Source: Collimonas antrihumi (GTDB taxonomy: Bacteria; Pseudomonadota; Gammaproteobacteria; Burkholderiales; Burkholderiaceae_D). Taken from it: a DNA stretch of 64,000 nt. This document shows positions 26,424 to 37,410 of the stretch, in pieces; within the stretch, counting starts at the first letter, position 1; each line of letters begins with the position of its first letter. Under the pieces are notes generated by a model, which was not told where the DNA came from, made no database searches, and saw nothing but the letters and a program-made list of their open reading frames with translations. The position numbers were made by a program, and so were the translations under genes. The DNA lies in assembly GCF_018304965.1 (NCBI RefSeq), contig NZ_JAGQED010000009.1, positions 78,063 through 142,062 of the forward strand. Direction: 5' to 3'.

Positions 26424-28559
26424 TTACTGCGCCGCTGCCGGAGCAGCTTCGCCGCCTTCGTCAGATTGGGCTGCCTTCATCGACAGTTTCAAACGGCCGC
26501 GGTCATCGGTTTCGAGAACCTTGACACGCACTTGCTGGCCTTCTTTCAGGTAATCTGCAACCGCATTCACGCGTTCATTGGCGATCTGGCTGATGTGCAG
26601 CAGACCGTCTTTGCCCGGCAATACTTGCACGATTGCGCCGAAATCCAGCAGCTTCAAGACAGTACCTTCGTAGACCTTGCCGACTTCAACCGAAGCCGTC
26701 AGTTCTTCGATGCGACGCTTGGCTTCCTGGCCTGCAGCAGCATCCACCGAAGCGATAGTCACGACGCCTTCGTCGCTGATATCGATCTGGGTACCGGTTT
26801 CTTCAGTCAACGCGCGGATCACAGCGCCGCCCTTGCCGATCACGTCACGGATTTTTTCCGGATTGATCTTGACGGTGATCAGGCGTGGTGCGAAATCGGA
26901 CAGCTCGGTTTTACCGTGCGGTACCGCTTCTTGCATTTTGCCGAGGATATGGATGCGGCCTTCTTTAGCTTGCGCCAATGCGACCTGCATGATTTCCTTG
27001 GTGATGCCCTGGATCTTGATATCCATTTGCAAAGCAGTGATACCGTTAGCGGTACCGGCTACCTTGAAGTCCATGTCGCCGAGGTGATCTTCGTCGCCCA
27101 GGATGTCGGTCAGGACGGCGAATTTGCTGCCTTCCTTGATCAGGCCCATGGCGATACCGGCAACGTGTGCTTGCATCGGCACACCGGCATCCATCAATGC
27201 CAGGCAGCCGCCGCAGACCGAAGCCATCGACGACGAACCGTTGGATTCGGTGATTTCCGACACCAGGCGTACCGAGTAGCTGAAATCTTCCGGCGCCGGC
27301 AATGCTGCTTGCAGTGCGCGCTTGGCCAGACGGCCATGGCCGATTTCACGGCGCTTAGGCGTACCTACGCGGCCGGTTTCGCCGGTTGCGAACGGTGGCA
27401 TGTTGTAATGCAGCATGAAACGGTCCGAATATTCGCCCATCAGCGCGTCGATCTTTTGTTCGTCGCGTGCGGTACCCAGCGTGGCAACTACCAGCGCCTG
27501 GGTTTCACCGCGGGTGAACAGTGCCGAACCGTGGGTACGCGGCAAGACGCCAGTGCGGATCGTGATCGGACGCACGGTACGTGTGTCGCGGCCGTCGATA
27601 CGCGGCTCGCCTTCGAGGATCTGCGAACGGACGATCTTGGCTTCCAGGTCAAACAGGATGCCGCTGACTTCCGAAGAGTCAGGTGCAGCAGCGCCAATCG
27701 ATGCAGCTTCAGCAGCCAGTGCCGTGTTGACTTCAGCGAAAGCGTCTTTCAGCTTGGTCGTACGGGCTTGCTTGTCTTTGGTTTGATAAGCTTCACGCAG
27801 CTTGGCTTCACCGAAATGCGCAACGCGAGCGATCAGTGCGTCGTTCTTCGGCGCCGGGCTCCATTCGACTTCAGGCTTGCCGCCGTCGCGTACCAGTTCG
27901 TGGATCGCGTTGATAACCGCCTTCGATTGCTCGTGGCCGAAAACAACCGCGCCCAGCATGATTTCTTCGGACAATTGCCTGGCTTCGGATTCCACCATCA
28001 GCACTGCAGTTTCAGTACCGGCAACCACCAGGTCCATGGCTGACTTGGTCAGTTGCGAAGTGGTCGGGTTCAAGACGTACTGGCCGTCGATATAACCAAC
28101 GCGCGCAGCGCCAACCGGGCCGGCGAAAGGAATACCGGCAACCGACAAGGCAGCCGAAGCGCCGATCATTGCAGCGATATCAGGATCGATTTCAGGATTG
28201 ACCGACAACACGTGAATGATGACTTGCACTTCATTCAGGTAGCCTTCCGGGAACAACGGACGGATCGGACGATCGATCAGGCGCGATGTCAGGGTTTCTT
28301 TTTCGGAAGGACGGCCTTCGCGTTTGAAGAAACCGCCCGGGATACGGCCAGCAGCGTAAGTCTTTTCAACATAATCAACGGTCAGCGGGAAAAAATCCTG
28401 ACCTGGCTTGGCATCTTTGCGTGCCACAACGGTAGCCAGCACAACGGTATCTTCGATCGATACCAGCACTGCGCCGGAGGCTTGGCGAGCGATCTCGCCG
28501 GTTTCCAGCGTAACTTGATGCTGACCATACTGGAATGTCTTCGTAACTTTATTAAACAC
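26424..28559 (-). CDS. pnp: Polyribonucleotide nucleotidyltransferase
   Basis: 3'-5' phosphorolytic exoribonuclease, a core part of the RNA degradosome. Two RNase PH domains (about 1-230 and 310-545), then KH ([15 protein letters not shown]) and S1 ([23 protein letters not shown]) domains, then an acidic/Ala tail. The GTG at 28559 gives the family start [12 protein letters not shown] and is preceded by AAAGGAT; an ATG at 28574 is in frame but lies on top of that ribosome site, so the 711-residue form is preferred. Downstream of rpsO, as in most proteobacteria. Confidence 0.96.
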   Translation of the reverse strand: MFNKVTKTFQYGQHQVTLETGEIARQASGAVLVSIEDTVVLATVVARKDAKPGQDFFPLTVDYVEKTYAAGRIPGGFFKREGRPSEKETLTSRLIDRPIRPLFPEGYLNEVQVIIHVLSVNPEIDPDIAAMIGASAALSVAGIPFAGPVGAARVGYIDGQYVLNPTTSQLTKSAMDLVVAGTETAVLMVESEARQLSEEIMLGAVVFGHEQSKAVINAIHELVRDGGKPEVEWSPAPKNDALIARVAHFGEAKLREAYQTKDKQARTTKLKDAFAEVNTALAAEAASIGAAAPDSSEVSGILFDLEAKIVRSQILEGEPRIDGRDTRTVRPITIRTGVLPRTHGSALFTRGETQALVVATLGTARDEQKIDALMGEYSDRFMLHYNMPPFATGETGRVGTPKRREIGHGRLAKRALQAALPAPEDFSYSVRLVSEITESNGSSSMASVCGGCLALMDAGVPMQAHVAGIAMGLIKEGSKFAVLTDILGDEDHLGDMDFKVAGTANGITALQMDIKIQGITKEIMQVALAQAKEGRIHILGKMQEAVPHGKTELSDFAPRLITVKINPEKIRDVIGKGGAVIRALTEETGTQIDISDEGVVTIASVDAAAGQEAKRRIEELTASVEVGKVYEGTVLKLLDFGAIVQVLPGKDGLLHISQIANERVNAVADYLKEGQQVRVKVLETDDRGRLKLSMKAAQSDEGGEAAPAAAQ

Positions 28560-28715
28560 AATATATCCTTTCATTTTGCCGACAGATTTTCAGGCGCTGT
28601 CGTTCACCTCACCACAGACGACTACATCGCAGGCATTACCAGCGAGTGCCGTCTCCTTGCACTGAACCAACTTCTAACTTTGTAAAACTTGTGCAGATAA
28701 GCAAGCCGCCAAAAG

Positions 28716-28754
28716 CAAAAATGCCCGCATCAGAGACTGATACAGGCATTTTTT
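28716..28754 (-). terminator. Attenuator/terminator between rpsO and pnp
   Basis: AAAATGCC-GCATCAG against CTGAT-CAGGCATTTT forms an imperfect hairpin, with runs of A/T at both edges (minus-strand U tract at 28716-28720). It stands in the 290-base rpsO-pnp gap and would lower read-through into pnp. Confidence 0.8.
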
Positions 28755-28849
28755 TCAACTTATCGACGGACCACGGACATCGTCACGAAATATCGAAACT
28801 GGATGTCGTTAAAAATATCGCGGGCCGACGAGGAGTCGCGCACTTACTA

Positions 28850-29119
28850 TTACTTACGCAAGCCGAGTTTTTCGATCAGCGAGCGGTAACGGTTCAGATC
28901 CTTACCTTTGAGGTAGGACAGCAGGCTTTTACGACGGTTAACCATCATGATCAGGCCGCGGCGGGAATGATGATCCTTAGCGTGGGCTTTGAAGTGACCG
29001 TTCAAGTCATTGATACGGGCAGTCAGCAGCGCAACTTGCACCTCTGGGGAGCCGGTGTCGTTTTGACCGCGCGCATTATCAGTGATAATAGCGGCCTTGG
29101 CTGTTTTTTCGATAGTCAT
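28850..29119 (-). CDS. rpsO: 30S ribosomal protein S15
   Basis: Primary 16S-binding protein of the small-subunit platform, 89 residues, the standard length. [45 protein letters not shown] is the family core (quoted parts: [32 protein letters not shown]). AAAGG precedes the ATG. Followed by a terminator and pnp. In E. coli S15 represses its own translation through a leader pseudoknot; no such structure was verified here. Confidence 0.97.
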   Translation of the reverse strand: MTIEKTAKAAIITDNARGQNDTGSPEVQVALLTARINDLNGHFKAHAKDHHSRRGLIMMVNRRKSLLSYLKGKDLNRYRSLIEKLGLRK

Positions 29120-29280
29120 GCTTTACCTTTCACAAGCGGTGTACAGAGTACGTAACCCTATGCACCGTGAACAAACAATTAAAAAATCCGGTCGAATGAC
29201 CAGACGCGCAGTATATAGCAAAAATCCTGCTGATTCAAATAGTTAGCGCACCCGACAACAATCAATATTGGAGAATTGCC

Positions 29281-29778
29281 ATGAAGCACTTTTTTCCCAC
29301 CCTGCTAGCCGGTTTGTTGCTTAGCCTTGGCGGTTGCGCCTCGCTCCTGGCGCCGCCGGTCAATCCCGGCGAACCGGAGGCGCAGGTGCTGGCCCGCCTG
29401 GGGAAACCGACCGGATCTTATCAGGACGGCAATGATGTATTATTGGAATATTCACGCGGCCCGTTTGGCCAGGCGACTTTCATGGCAAAAATCGGCCCGG
29501 ACCACAAGCTGGTTTCATATGAGCAAGTACTGACTCTGGAAAAATTCGCCACCATCAAAGTGAATCAGTTCAATCAGAACGATGTCTTGCGGACCATCGG
29601 CAAGCCGATCGAAACCATCTACTACGACCGCGTGAAACTGAACGGCTGGAACTACGGCTACAAGGAAAGCGGCGTCTGGAACTCGATGATGACGGTTTAT
29701 TTCGACGACAGCGGGATTGTGCGCAAACTCGAAAACGGCCCTGATCCACGCTACGAACATAGCAGGTTTGGCATGTAG
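29281..29778 (+). CDS. Outer-membrane lipoprotein, SmpA/BamE-like fold
   Basis: A 165-residue lipoprotein with lipobox LGGC (Cys19). The mature part, EAQVLARLGKPTGSYQDGNDVLLEYSRGPFGQATFM followed later by NQNDVLRTIGKPIETIYYDRVKLNGWNYGY, shows two copies of the short SmpA/OmlA (BamE) domain pattern (quoted in part: VLARLGKPTGSY and VLRTIGKPIETI). It is not BamE itself, being longer and duplicated. Probably faces the periplasm. It precedes the BrkB-like gene by 40 bases on the same strand. Confidence 0.75.
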   Translation: MKHFFPTLLAGLLLSLGGCASLLAPPVNPGEPEAQVLARLGKPTGSYQDGNDVLLEYSRGPFGQATFMAKIGPDHKLVSYEQVLTLEKFATIKVNQFNQNDVLRTIGKPIETIYYDRVKLNGWNYGYKESGVWNSMMTVYFDDSGIVRKLENGPDPRYEHSRFGM

Positions 29779-29818
29779 TGGCTTAAAGCGGCTTAATCCA
29801 AAGCGAATGGCGGCATAA

Positions 29819-30742
29819 ATGACAAAACTCCCCGCACGTCAACGCATCCAGGCGATGCTGGCCGGCACCCTGCAGGAATGGTTCAAGCAGCGTTCTGGCA
29901 GCAAAGGTGCGGCCCTGGCCTTCTACACGCTGTTCTCGATGGCGCCCATGCTGATACTGGTAATTGCTATTGCCGGCGCGGTATTTGGAGAGCAGGCTGC
30001 GCGCGGGGAAATTTTCGGCCAGTTGTCCGGCCTGATCGGCCCGACCGGCGCCGACGCCATCCAGTTGCTGCTGGCGGCAGCCCATGACAATCGTTCCGGC
30101 CCCATCGCCGCGATGATTGCGGTAGCGGTGCTGCTGATCGGCGCCACTACCGTATTCTCCGAGCTGAAGGATAGCCTGGACGAGATCTGGTACGTCCCGC
30201 TCACCCGCCACTCCGGCATCGTGACGCTGATCCGTACCCGGCTGCTGTCGTTCGGACTGATCCTGGTGCTGGCGTTCCTGCTGCTCACCTCGCTGGCGGT
30301 GAGCGCTGCGCTGGCGCTGCTGGCAAAATACCTGGGGGGCATGTGGCTCAGTCTGACAGTGATTGTTTCACCGCTGTCGCATCTGTTTGCGTTTGCCGTG
30401 ATCGCCAGCCTGTTCGCTTCGATCTACAAGATGCTGCCACAGGTCAAATTACCTTGGCGCGATGTCTGGATAGGCTCGGTAGGTACCGCCGCCCTGTTCG
30501 TACTGGGCAAATACCTGATTGGCATCTACCTTGGCAACAGCGGTATCGCTTCCAGCTACGGCGCTGCCGGCTCAGTGATTGCGTTATTGCTATGGATTTA
30601 TTACTCGGCGCAGATTTTCTTTTTCGGGGCGCAATTCACGCGCCAGTACGCTCTGTTTTTCGGTAGCCTGCAAGAGAGTGACAAGGACAAGGAAGCCGGC
30701 AATCATTCGACGCCGGCCCCGACCTCTTCGGCTCAGTCCTGA
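29819..30742 (+). CDS. YihY/BrkB family inner-membrane protein
   Basis: A 307-residue membrane protein with six helices. [25 protein letters not shown] at the start, the central [14 protein letters not shown] and [32 protein letters not shown] near the end are diagnostic of the family once mislabelled ribonuclease BN. The function is unknown; a role in envelope transport is suspected for relatives. The C-terminal tail is charged and Ser/Thr/Pro-rich. Its 3' end overlaps that of lolD on the other strand by 10 bp. Confidence 0.9.
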   Translation: MTKLPARQRIQAMLAGTLQEWFKQRSGSKGAALAFYTLFSMAPMLILVIAIAGAVFGEQAARGEIFGQLSGLIGPTGADAIQLLLAAAHDNRSGPIAAMIAVAVLLIGATTVFSELKDSLDEIWYVPLTRHSGIVTLIRTRLLSFGLILVLAFLLLTSLAVSAALALLAKYLGGMWLSLTVIVSPLSHLFAFAVIASLFASIYKMLPQVKLPWRDVWIGSVGTAALFVLGKYLIGIYLGNSGIASSYGAAGSVIALLLWIYYSAQIFFFGAQFTRQYALFFGSLQESDKDKEAGNHSTPAPTSSAQS

Positions 30743-31443
30743 TACGGTTCCAGCCCGCGATCCGAAAGCCGCAGGATGCGGCCGCAGCGGCGCGCCAGCT
30801 CGATGTCATGGGTGACGATCACGAACGCGGTGCCCAAGGTTTGCGACAACTCCAGCATCAGGTCGAAAGTCATCTGCGCGGTGGCGCGGTCCAGGTTGCC
30901 GGTTGGCTCGTCAGCCAGCACGCAAGCCGGCTGGGTAACCAGCGCCCGTGCCAGCGCTACCCGCTGGCGCTCGCCGCCGGACAGTTCACCCGGGACATGA
31001 ATCACGCGCTCCGCCAGGCCGACCCGGGCCAGGATTTCGCGCGCCTGCTGTTGTGCATCGCTACGCTTGAGGCGGCGAATCATCAACGGCATGGCAACGT
31101 TATCCAGCGCCGAAAATTCCGGCAGCAGATGATGGAACTGATAGACGAAGCCGAGCGCGTTATTGCGCAAGTCGCCGCGCGTCTTTTCTCCCAGCGTCGT
31201 AAAGTCCTTGCCCAGCAGGCTGACATTGCCGGCGGTCGGCGCATCCAGGCCGCCCAGCAAATGCAACAGGGTCGACTTGCCCGAGCCGGACGCACCGACG
31301 ATCGCCACTTGTTCGCCTTTGGCGACATCGATATCGATGCCGTTCAATACTTTCACCGAATAACTACCTTGGGTGAAGGTTTTTCCTAAACCACGGCAGG
31401 ATAGAACGATTTGATTGTTGCTCTGATTATTTGGCTTACTCAT
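30733..31443 (-). CDS. lolD: Lipoprotein-releasing ABC transporter ATPase
   Basis: ATP-binding subunit of the Lol complex, which extracts outer-membrane lipoproteins from the inner membrane and passes them to LolA. The 236-residue protein has Walker [10 protein letters not shown] (50-58), signature [15 protein letters not shown], and Walker [33 protein letters not shown] is typical of LolD (Q-loop region). Its start overlaps the permease stop by 8 bases. One permease gene only is present, see lolC. Confidence 0.94.
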   Translation of the reverse strand: MSKPNNQSNNQIVLSCRGLGKTFTQGSYSVKVLNGIDIDVAKGEQVAIVGASGSGKSTLLHLLGGLDAPTAGNVSLLGKDFTTLGEKTRGDLRNNALGFVYQFHHLLPEFSALDNVAMPLMIRRLKRSDAQQQAREILARVGLAERVIHVPGELSGGERQRVALARALVTQPACVLADEPTGNLDRATAQMTFDLMLELSQTLGTAFVIVTHDIELARRCGRILRLSDRGLEPYQD

Positions 31444-32704
31444 AACGCAATGCCTCAGCAGGTTTCACCCGGGCAGCCCACCAGCTCGGATACAAAGTCG
31501 CCAGGAAGGCCAGCACCACGGCGACACCGCCGATAGTCCCGACATCCGGCCAGCGCAAGTCTGACGGCAATTCGGTAATCACGTACACGCTCTTGGGCAG
31601 GAACTGCACGTGCAGCAGGTTTTCGATAAACGGCACGATGACGTCGATGTTCAAGGCCACCAGCACGCCGGCCCCGACCCCGATGGCGGTGCCGATCAGA
31701 CCCACCAGCGCGCCCTGGATCATGAAAATCTTCATGATCGAACCGGGCGAAGCGCCCAGCGTGCGCAGGATCGCAATATCGGCCTGCTTGTCGGTCACCG
31801 TCATCACCAGCGTCGAGACCAGGTTGAAAGCCGCCACCGCGATGATCAGCGTGAGGATGATGAACATCATGCGTTTCTCGGTCTTGACTGCCGCGAACCA
31901 GTTGCTGTTCTGCTGGGTCCAGTCACGCAGATACAAATTGGGCGGCAGCGTGGTCGCCAGTTGTTGCACGATCTGCGGCGCCTGCAACATGTCGGTGATC
32001 TTCAGGCGCACGCCGGACGGCGAATCCTGGCGGAACATCTTTTCCGCATCCTCAAGATGGATGAAAGCCAGGGTCGAATCGTATTCAAAATGGCCGGCCT
32101 CGAAAATCCCGGCCACGGTGAATTGCCGCAGGCGAGGAATCACGCCTGCCGGCGTCACCTGCCCTTGCGCCGCCATCAACGTCACCTTGTCGCCGATGCC
32201 GACGCTCAAGGCATGCGCCAGCTCTATCCCCAGCACGATATTAAACTCGCCCGGCTTGAGGTCATTGAAGCTGCCTTGCTTGACCTTGCTGGCCACATCC
32301 GACACCTTCGGTTCTTCGGCCGGCAATACACCGCGTATCGCCACGCCGCGCAGCACGCCTTCACGCACCAGCATGGCCTGCGCATCGACATAGGGCGCGG
32401 CGCCGATCACTTCCTTGTTCCTGAACGCTTGCTTGGCAACGTCTTCCCAGTTAGGCATGGAGCCGGAGGCGTCGAACACCTCGATATGCGCCAGCACCGA
32501 CAACATGCGGTCACGCACGTCTTTCTGGAAGCCGTTCATCACAGACAGCACCACGATCAACGCCGCCACACCCAGGGCGATGCCGGCCATCGATATCAGC
32601 GAAATGAAGGAAATAAAGCTGTTACGGCCACTGCGCTTACCCGCACGGGTATAGCGAATGCCGACCAGCCACTCAAACGGTAAATTTTTTAAGATGCTCA
32701 ACAC
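31436..32704 (-). CDS. lolC: Lipoprotein-releasing ABC transporter permease (LolC/LolE type)
   Basis: Inner-membrane permease of 422 residues. Layout: one N-terminal helix ([28 protein letters not shown]), a large periplasmic domain (about 50-260), then three C-terminal helices of FtsX type ending [18 protein letters not shown] at 32704, preceded by GGGAG, gives the right family length; the longer upstream open frame is unlikely. Only one permease gene accompanies lolD, so the complex may be a homodimer (LolF-like) or the second gene lies elsewhere. Divergent from the thioredoxin-like gene. Confidence 0.92.
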   Translation of the reverse strand: MLSILKNLPFEWLVGIRYTRAGKRSGRNSFISFISLISMAGIALGVAALIVVLSVMNGFQKDVRDRMLSVLAHIEVFDASGSMPNWEDVAKQAFRNKEVIGAAPYVDAQAMLVREGVLRGVAIRGVLPAEEPKVSDVASKVKQGSFNDLKPGEFNIVLGIELAHALSVGIGDKVTLMAAQGQVTPAGVIPRLRQFTVAGIFEAGHFEYDSTLAFIHLEDAEKMFRQDSPSGVRLKITDMLQAPQIVQQLATTLPPNLYLRDWTQQNSNWFAAVKTEKRMMFIILTLIIAVAAFNLVSTLVMTVTDKQADIAILRTLGASPGSIMKIFMIQGALVGLIGTAIGVGAGVLVALNIDVIVPFIENLLHVQFLPKSVYVITELPSDLRWPDVGTIGGVAVVLAFLATLYPSWWAARVKPAEALRYE

Positions 32705-32960
32705 GAGGCTCCCGAAATCAGCCCGCAGTTTGCCATAATTTGGCGAACTTACGGAGCTTTGCAACTGAATGCGCTTACTCTGATCGAAACCCGGCACTAT
32801 CGTTCAATATCAAAACGGTCCAAAAACTGCGTAATCGCGCTGTCAGCCAGGATGCCCACCGATTGCCAAAACGAAATATACTATTCGGCACACGACTGAA
32901 TTCGTAATACGTCCGGCATCGGAAAGATGCCGGATGACTACCCAACCCGAACAGGATTGC

Positions 32961-33425
32961 ATGATGAAGAAATTTCTCGCCCTATGCCTGGGACTGTTAT
33001 TGGCGCAAGCGGTAGCCGCTGCCCCGCTTCCCTATGATGAAAAGGCCGACGCCAAAGCCGACCTGAGCCAGGCATTAAGCCAGGCCCAAAGCAGCCACAA
33101 GCAGGTGATATTGGTATTCGGCGCCAACTGGTGCACCGATTGCCGCGAACTGGACAAGGCGATACATGGCAAAAGCGCGGCGCTGATCGACGGCAAGTTC
33201 ATCCTTGTGAAGATCGACGTCGGCAATTTCGACAAGAATCTCGATGTCGCCCAGTCTTACGGCAACCCGATCAAAAAGGGTATTCCTGCCGCTGTACTGC
33301 TCAGCCCGGACAACCAGATCCTGTACTCGACCAAAGCCGGTGAGCTGGCGGATGCCCGCCGCATGGGCGAGAACGGCATCTATGACTTCTTCAATAAACA
33401 GATCGTGAAACGACAAGGCGGCTAA
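32961..33425 (+). CDS. Secreted thioredoxin-fold protein
   Basis: A 154-residue periplasmic protein with signal peptide to about residue 20 (LLAQAVAA). The active site is W57-C-T-D-C61 within VILVFGANWCTDCRELDKAI, the Thioredoxin_7/DsbD-gamma style. The cis-proline segment KKGIPAAVLLSPDN follows. It probably reduces or isomerises envelope disulfides. AGGA precedes the ATG at 32961; a second ATG follows immediately. A GC-rich hairpin starts in the last codons (33417-33442). Confidence 0.85.
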   Translation: MMKKFLALCLGLLLAQAVAAAPLPYDEKADAKADLSQALSQAQSSHKQVILVFGANWCTDCRELDKAIHGKSAALIDGKFILVKIDVGNFDKNLDVAQSYGNPIKKGIPAAVLLSPDNQILYSTKAGELADARRMGENGIYDFFNKQIVKRQGG

Positions 33426-33459
33426 ACCTGCGTTCAGCCGCCCCGAATTTCAATTTCAA

Positions 33460-33491
33460 CAACTACTCAGCAACTACTCAACAACTACTGC
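33460..33491. repeat. 11-bp tandem repeat, three units
   Basis: Three units of AACTACTCAGC type start at 33460, 33471 and 33482, between two convergent genes. The last unit is diverged. Confidence 0.7.
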
Positions 33492-33513
33492 GCTATCCGC
33501 CATTAATTATTAA

Positions 33514-34281
33514 TTACTTAGGCGCCAGCCGGATCCCGCCGTCGAGGCGAATCACTTCGCCGTTCAGGTAAACCGTCTCGACGATGGTTTTCACCAATGC
33601 CGCGAATTCAGCTGGCTTACCCAGGCGCGGCGGAAACGGCACCATTTTCCCGAGCGCGTCCTGGACCTCTTCCGGCATGCCCAGCAGCATCGGCGTTTCC
33701 ATGATGCCAGGCGCAATCGTCATCACACGGATGCCGTGGCGCGCCAGTTCGCGCGCTGCCGGCAAGGTCAAGGCCACTACCCCGCCCTTGGACGAGGCGT
33801 AGGCCGCCTGGCCGATCTGGCCATCAAATGCAGCAACCGAAGCGGTGTTGATGATCACACCGCGCTCACCATCGGCATTCGGCTCGCCCTTGCTCATCGC
33901 ATCGGCGGCCAGGCGCATCATGTTGAAAGTGCCGATCAGATTGATCTGGACCACGCGGCTGAAGTCTTCCAGCGCATGCGGCCCTTCCTTGCCGACGATA
34001 CGTTTGGCCGGCGCCACGCCAGCGCAGCTGATCAACCCATGCAAACCGCCAAACACGGAGAGAGCGGTATTAACCGCTGCCGTCGCGCTGGCTTCGCTGC
34101 AGACATCGGTCGCCACAAAGCGGGCGTTGGCGCCCAGCTGCGTCGCCAACGCGGCGCCGGCTTCCTGATTGATATCGGCGATCACGACCTTGGCGCCGCC
34201 CTGCACCAGCAAGGCGGCGGTTGCCGCACCCAGGCCGGAACCGCCGCCGCTGATCAGGAATACATTATTTTCAATTTGCAT
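33514..34281 (-). CDS. SDR family 3-hydroxyacyl-CoA dehydrogenase (type 2/HSD10-like)
   Basis: Short-chain dehydrogenase of 255 residues. Cofactor loop S11-GGGSGLG18, catalytic S149, Y162 and K166 (YASSK). The sequence [44 protein letters not shown] and [10 protein letters not shown] resembles the HSD17B10/3-hydroxyacyl-CoA dehydrogenase type 2 group, which oxidises short-chain 3-hydroxyacyl-CoA with NAD+. The acyl-CoA synthetase gene upstream on the same strand supports a role in fatty or branched-chain acid breakdown; a REP-like element lies between them. Confidence 0.87.
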   Translation of the reverse strand: MQIENNVFLISGGGSGLGAATAALLVQGGAKVVIADINQEAGAALATQLGANARFVATDVCSEASATAAVNTALSVFGGLHGLISCAGVAPAKRIVGKEGPHALEDFSRVVQINLIGTFNMMRLAADAMSKGEPNADGERGVIINTASVAAFDGQIGQAAYASSKGGVVALTLPAARELARHGIRVMTIAPGIMETPMLLGMPEEVQDALGKMVPFPPRLGKPAEFAALVKTIVETVYLNGEVIRLDGGIRLAPK

Positions 34282-34336
34282 GGTTTTCTCTTCTTTTAGA
34301 TTTTTTCAAATAAGAACGCGTAAGTCATTTTAAAAT

Positions 34337-34423
34337 CGCCGTCATTCCCGCGAACGCGGGAATCCATGTTCAACGCAAAATGGATTCTCCACCTTGGTGC
34401 CCGCGTTCGCGGGGATGACGGCC
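34337..34423. repeat. Palindromic intergenic repeat (GTCATTCCCGCG family), copy 1
   Basis: GCCGTCATTCCCGCGAACG, CGGGAATCCAT, then ATGGATT, then CCCGCGTTCGCGGGGATGACGGC: two hairpin-forming halves that are also inverted with respect to each other. A second copy lies inside the miniature element at 46376-46454. Similar ATTCCCGCG repeats are scattered in many proteobacteria. Confidence 0.8.
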
Positions 34424-34445
34424 CTATCGAAATAATTATGCGACA

Positions 34446-36140
34446 CTACTTAGCTTTGGCGACTTCTTGATTACGCAAGATGAAGCGCTGCAGTTTGCCG
34501 CTAGGAGTTTTTGGCAGTTCTGTTAAAAATTCGATTTCGCGCGGATAAGAATGCGCGGCCAGGCGATGCTTGACGTATTGCTGCAGCTCGGCGATCAGTT
34601 CCGCACTGGCCTGATAGTCCTTGCTCAAGACGACAAAAGCCTTGACCAGCTCAGTACGCTCGGGGTCCGGCTTGCCGACCACCGCCGCTTCCACTACCGC
34701 CGGATGCTCCAGCAATGCGCTTTCGACATCGAAAGGTCCGATGCGATAACCGGAAGAGGTAATGATATCGTCGCCGCGTCCGATAAAGCTGATGCTGCCA
34801 TCCTGGTTTTTCTCGACTGTATCACCGGTGATGTAGTAGTCGCCAATGTCGGCGGCGGCATCCTGCTGCCAATAACCCTGGAACCAGTACACCGGCGAGT
34901 TGCGGCGATCCACTGCCAGCACGCCCGGCTCGCCGACGCCCAGCTCATTCTGGTCGTCATCCAGCACCGCCAGCCGGTAACCTGGCATGGCGAGGCCGGC
35001 CGAACCCATATGCACTTCGTGTTTCAAACCATGATGATTGCACAACACCATACCCGTTTCGGTCTGGCCGTAGTGATCATTGATAAGGCAATCGAGATGT
35101 TCGCGGAACCAGCGGATCACTTCGGGATTCAAGGGTTCACCGGCGCTGCTGACAGCGCGCAGACGCCCTTTGGCCGGCGCGGCTGCCGCCTCGCCGCCGG
35201 CAATCAGCATCCGGTACGCGGTGGGGGAGCCTGCCAGGTTGGTGATCTTGTATTTATCGATGATCCGGTAGGTGCTTTCCACCGTGAACGAACCCTCGTA
35301 GAGGGTGATGGCGTGACCCATCAGCAAGGGCCCGGTGACGCAGTAATACAAACCATAGGCCCAGCCGGGATCGGCGATATTCCAGAAAGCGTCTTCCGGC
35401 CGCACATCCATCGCATAGCGCGTGTAGACGTAAAACGCCAGCATTGCCCGCAACGGCACCGCGACGCCTTTGGCCGGCCCGGTCGTGCCTGAAGTGAACA
35501 ACATGATGAAAGCGTCGTCAGCCTTGCGCATCACCGGCGCGAACTCGGTCGACTGGCGTTCCAGTTCGGCCCAGAAATTGAAGTCGCCCGCTTGCGCTTG
35601 AACTTGCGCTTGCTTATCACCGGCGACAGTCATGATAGACGGACAATCCGGCACTTCCTCCAGCTTGTGACGGTTATCGGTGTCGGTAACGATCAGCCTG
35701 GCCTCGCTGGCAGCTACCCGATATTCGATCGATTTCGAACCGAAGGCCGTGAACAACGGCTGATACACCGCGCCGGCACGCCAGGTACCGAGAATCGCAA
35801 TCAGCAATTCGGGCGTACGCGGCAACAACCCCGCTACGCGGTCGCCGGGCCGGACGCCTTGCGCTTTCAGGAAGTTGGCAAAACGGCCTGACAATTCTTT
35901 CAGTTGGGCAAAGGTATAAGTGGCGCTGCGGCCATCCTTGCCTTCCCACAACAACGCGACACGGTCAGGGTCAGGCGTTGCGTGGCGATCACAGCATTCA
36001 ACACAAGCGTTGATGCCGGTTTGCAGGTTACCGGACAGCTCGGCAGCAATGCTGTCGGCACTGAAATCCGCATAAAACCGGGCATAATCCGGAATGCTGG
36101 CAGCCTTGGTTGCAGCATCGGCGGGCGAAGCAGATGACAT
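34446..36140 (-). CDS. AMP-binding acyl-CoA synthetase
   Basis: Adenylate-forming ligase of 564 residues that makes acyl-CoA from an acid, ATP and CoA. P-loop TSGTTGPAKG at about 212-222; NDHYGQTETG; YITGDTVEKNQDGSISFIGR; and the catalytic lysine in PKTPSGKLQRFIL near the end. It resembles acetyl-CoA/medium-chain synthetases more than long-chain FadD. The substrate is not known. The gene is divergent from an AraC-type regulator and upstream of the SDR dehydrogenase, together suggesting an inducible acid-degradation unit. Confidence 0.88.
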   Translation of the reverse strand: MSSASPADAATKAASIPDYARFYADFSADSIAAELSGNLQTGINACVECCDRHATPDPDRVALLWEGKDGRSATYTFAQLKELSGRFANFLKAQGVRPGDRVAGLLPRTPELLIAILGTWRAGAVYQPLFTAFGSKSIEYRVAASEARLIVTDTDNRHKLEEVPDCPSIMTVAGDKQAQVQAQAGDFNFWAELERQSTEFAPVMRKADDAFIMLFTSGTTGPAKGVAVPLRAMLAFYVYTRYAMDVRPEDAFWNIADPGWAYGLYYCVTGPLLMGHAITLYEGSFTVESTYRIIDKYKITNLAGSPTAYRMLIAGGEAAAAPAKGRLRAVSSAGEPLNPEVIRWFREHLDCLINDHYGQTETGMVLCNHHGLKHEVHMGSAGLAMPGYRLAVLDDDQNELGVGEPGVLAVDRRNSPVYWFQGYWQQDAAADIGDYYITGDTVEKNQDGSISFIGRGDDIITSSGYRIGPFDVESALLEHPAVVEAAVVGKPDPERTELVKAFVVLSKDYQASAELIAELQQYVKHRLAAHSYPREIEFLTELPKTPSGKLQRFILRNQEVAKAK

Positions 36141-36300
36141 GAGTGTTCTCCTCTAACCTAAAATGGCAAGCTTAATCGGCTCTTTTTGTTATCAGAAATG
36201 GAACTGCTACCACTAAGTCTAGAATACTTGGCGGCTGGTAGCCATGTTAAAAGCGATCAACGGGATTGATCGAAATTGCAATAACATGCTAAACGGATTT

Positions 36301-37314
36301 ATGGAAGATTGGGAAAAAGGGACTATTGCGATCAGTTTTGTCGACGAAGCGCTGCACAGCATGCGCCAGCGCGGCATGGATACCGAGTCGCTGCTGCTCC
36401 AGGCCGGCATTTCCCCGCGCTGGCTGAGCACGCCGCACGCGCGGGTCGCTGCGGCCAATTACGGCCAGCTGTGGTACCTGATCGCGCACGCCATGGATGA
36501 CGAATTTTTCGGCATGGATAGTCATCCGATGCGGGTCGGCAGCTTCAACATGCTATGCCGCAGCGCCCTCCACAGCGCTACTCTCGGCAAAGGCCTGGAA
36601 CGCATGCTGGATTTCCTGCGGCTGGTGCTGGACGATATGTCGGCAACGCTCTCGCAGCAAGAAGGCCTGGCGCGCATCGTCATCAATGAAACCGGCAGTC
36701 CGCGCCGCATGTTTGCCTACGCCACCTTCCTGATGATCGTGCATGGCGTCGGCAGCTGGCTGATCGGACGCCGCATCCAATTGCTGTCGGCCGGCTTTCG
36801 TTGCGAAGAACCGCTCGCCAGCCTGGATTACAAGATCCGCTTTTGCGACCAGGCACGCTTCGCCCAGGCGCAAACCAGCATCACTTTCGATGCTGCCTGC
36901 CTGGCTTTGCCGATAGTGCAAAACCAGCGCTCGCTGCAATCTTTCCTGCGCGAAGCACCGGGCAACCTGCTGGAGAAATACAGCAATCACGATAGCCTGG
37001 CGGCCACCATCCGACGCCGTTTGCGCCGGCTGCCACTGGCCGAGTGGTCAGACTTCGAGAGCATCTCGAAACACCTGCGCACACCGGCATCGACCTTGCG
37101 CCGCAAGCTTAGCCAGGAAGGACAGTCGTATCAGGCGATCAAGGATAATCTGCGGCGCGACCTGGCGATCAATTACTTAAGCGGCTCCGCCAAAAGCATT
37201 GAAGAAATCGCGATCAGTCTTGGTTTTGCCGATTCCAGTGCTTTCCATCGGGCGTTCAAGAAGTGGACCGGGAGCAGTCCGGGTGAGCATCGGCGCGCTT
37301 TGTCAGCTGCGTGA
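36301..37314 (+). CDS. AraC family transcriptional regulator (arabinose-binding-domain type)
   Basis: A 337-residue regulator. The N-terminal half (LLLQAGISPRWLSTPHARVAAANYGQLW) is the Arabinose_bd domain of OruR/ArgR-like proteins; the C-terminal 100 residues hold the double helix-turn-helix (SKHLRTPASTLRRKLSQEGQ and IEEIAISLGFADSSAFHRAFKKWTGSSPGE). In-frame ATGs at 36244 and 36286 are possible; 36301 fits the family start and has GGA close upstream. Divergent from the acyl-CoA synthetase gene, which is its likely target. Confidence 0.88.
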   Translation: MEDWEKGTIAISFVDEALHSMRQRGMDTESLLLQAGISPRWLSTPHARVAAANYGQLWYLIAHAMDDEFFGMDSHPMRVGSFNMLCRSALHSATLGKGLERMLDFLRLVLDDMSATLSQQEGLARIVINETGSPRRMFAYATFLMIVHGVGSWLIGRRIQLLSAGFRCEEPLASLDYKIRFCDQARFAQAQTSITFDAACLALPIVQNQRSLQSFLREAPGNLLEKYSNHDSLAATIRRRLRRLPLAEWSDFESISKHLRTPASTLRRKLSQEGQSYQAIKDNLRRDLAINYLSGSAKSIEEIAISLGFADSSAFHRAFKKWTGSSPGEHRRALSAA

Positions 37315-37410
37315 AAACCTGTCTGCCATTACGCATTATTACGCATCATTGTTCATTTACTCTTCACTTGAACCGGTGACCGTATCGACGTTATTGCAGC
37401 CGCAGCCGAT

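Noticed and set aside
26340..28043. 567-codon plus-strand open frame
   Set aside because: Antisense shadow of pnp; His/Arg/Cys-rich composition without recognisable domain.
28565..28574. ATG start for pnp five codons upstream of the GTG
   Set aside because: The ribosome site AAAGGA lies within this extension and the family begins MFNKVTKTF at the GTG.
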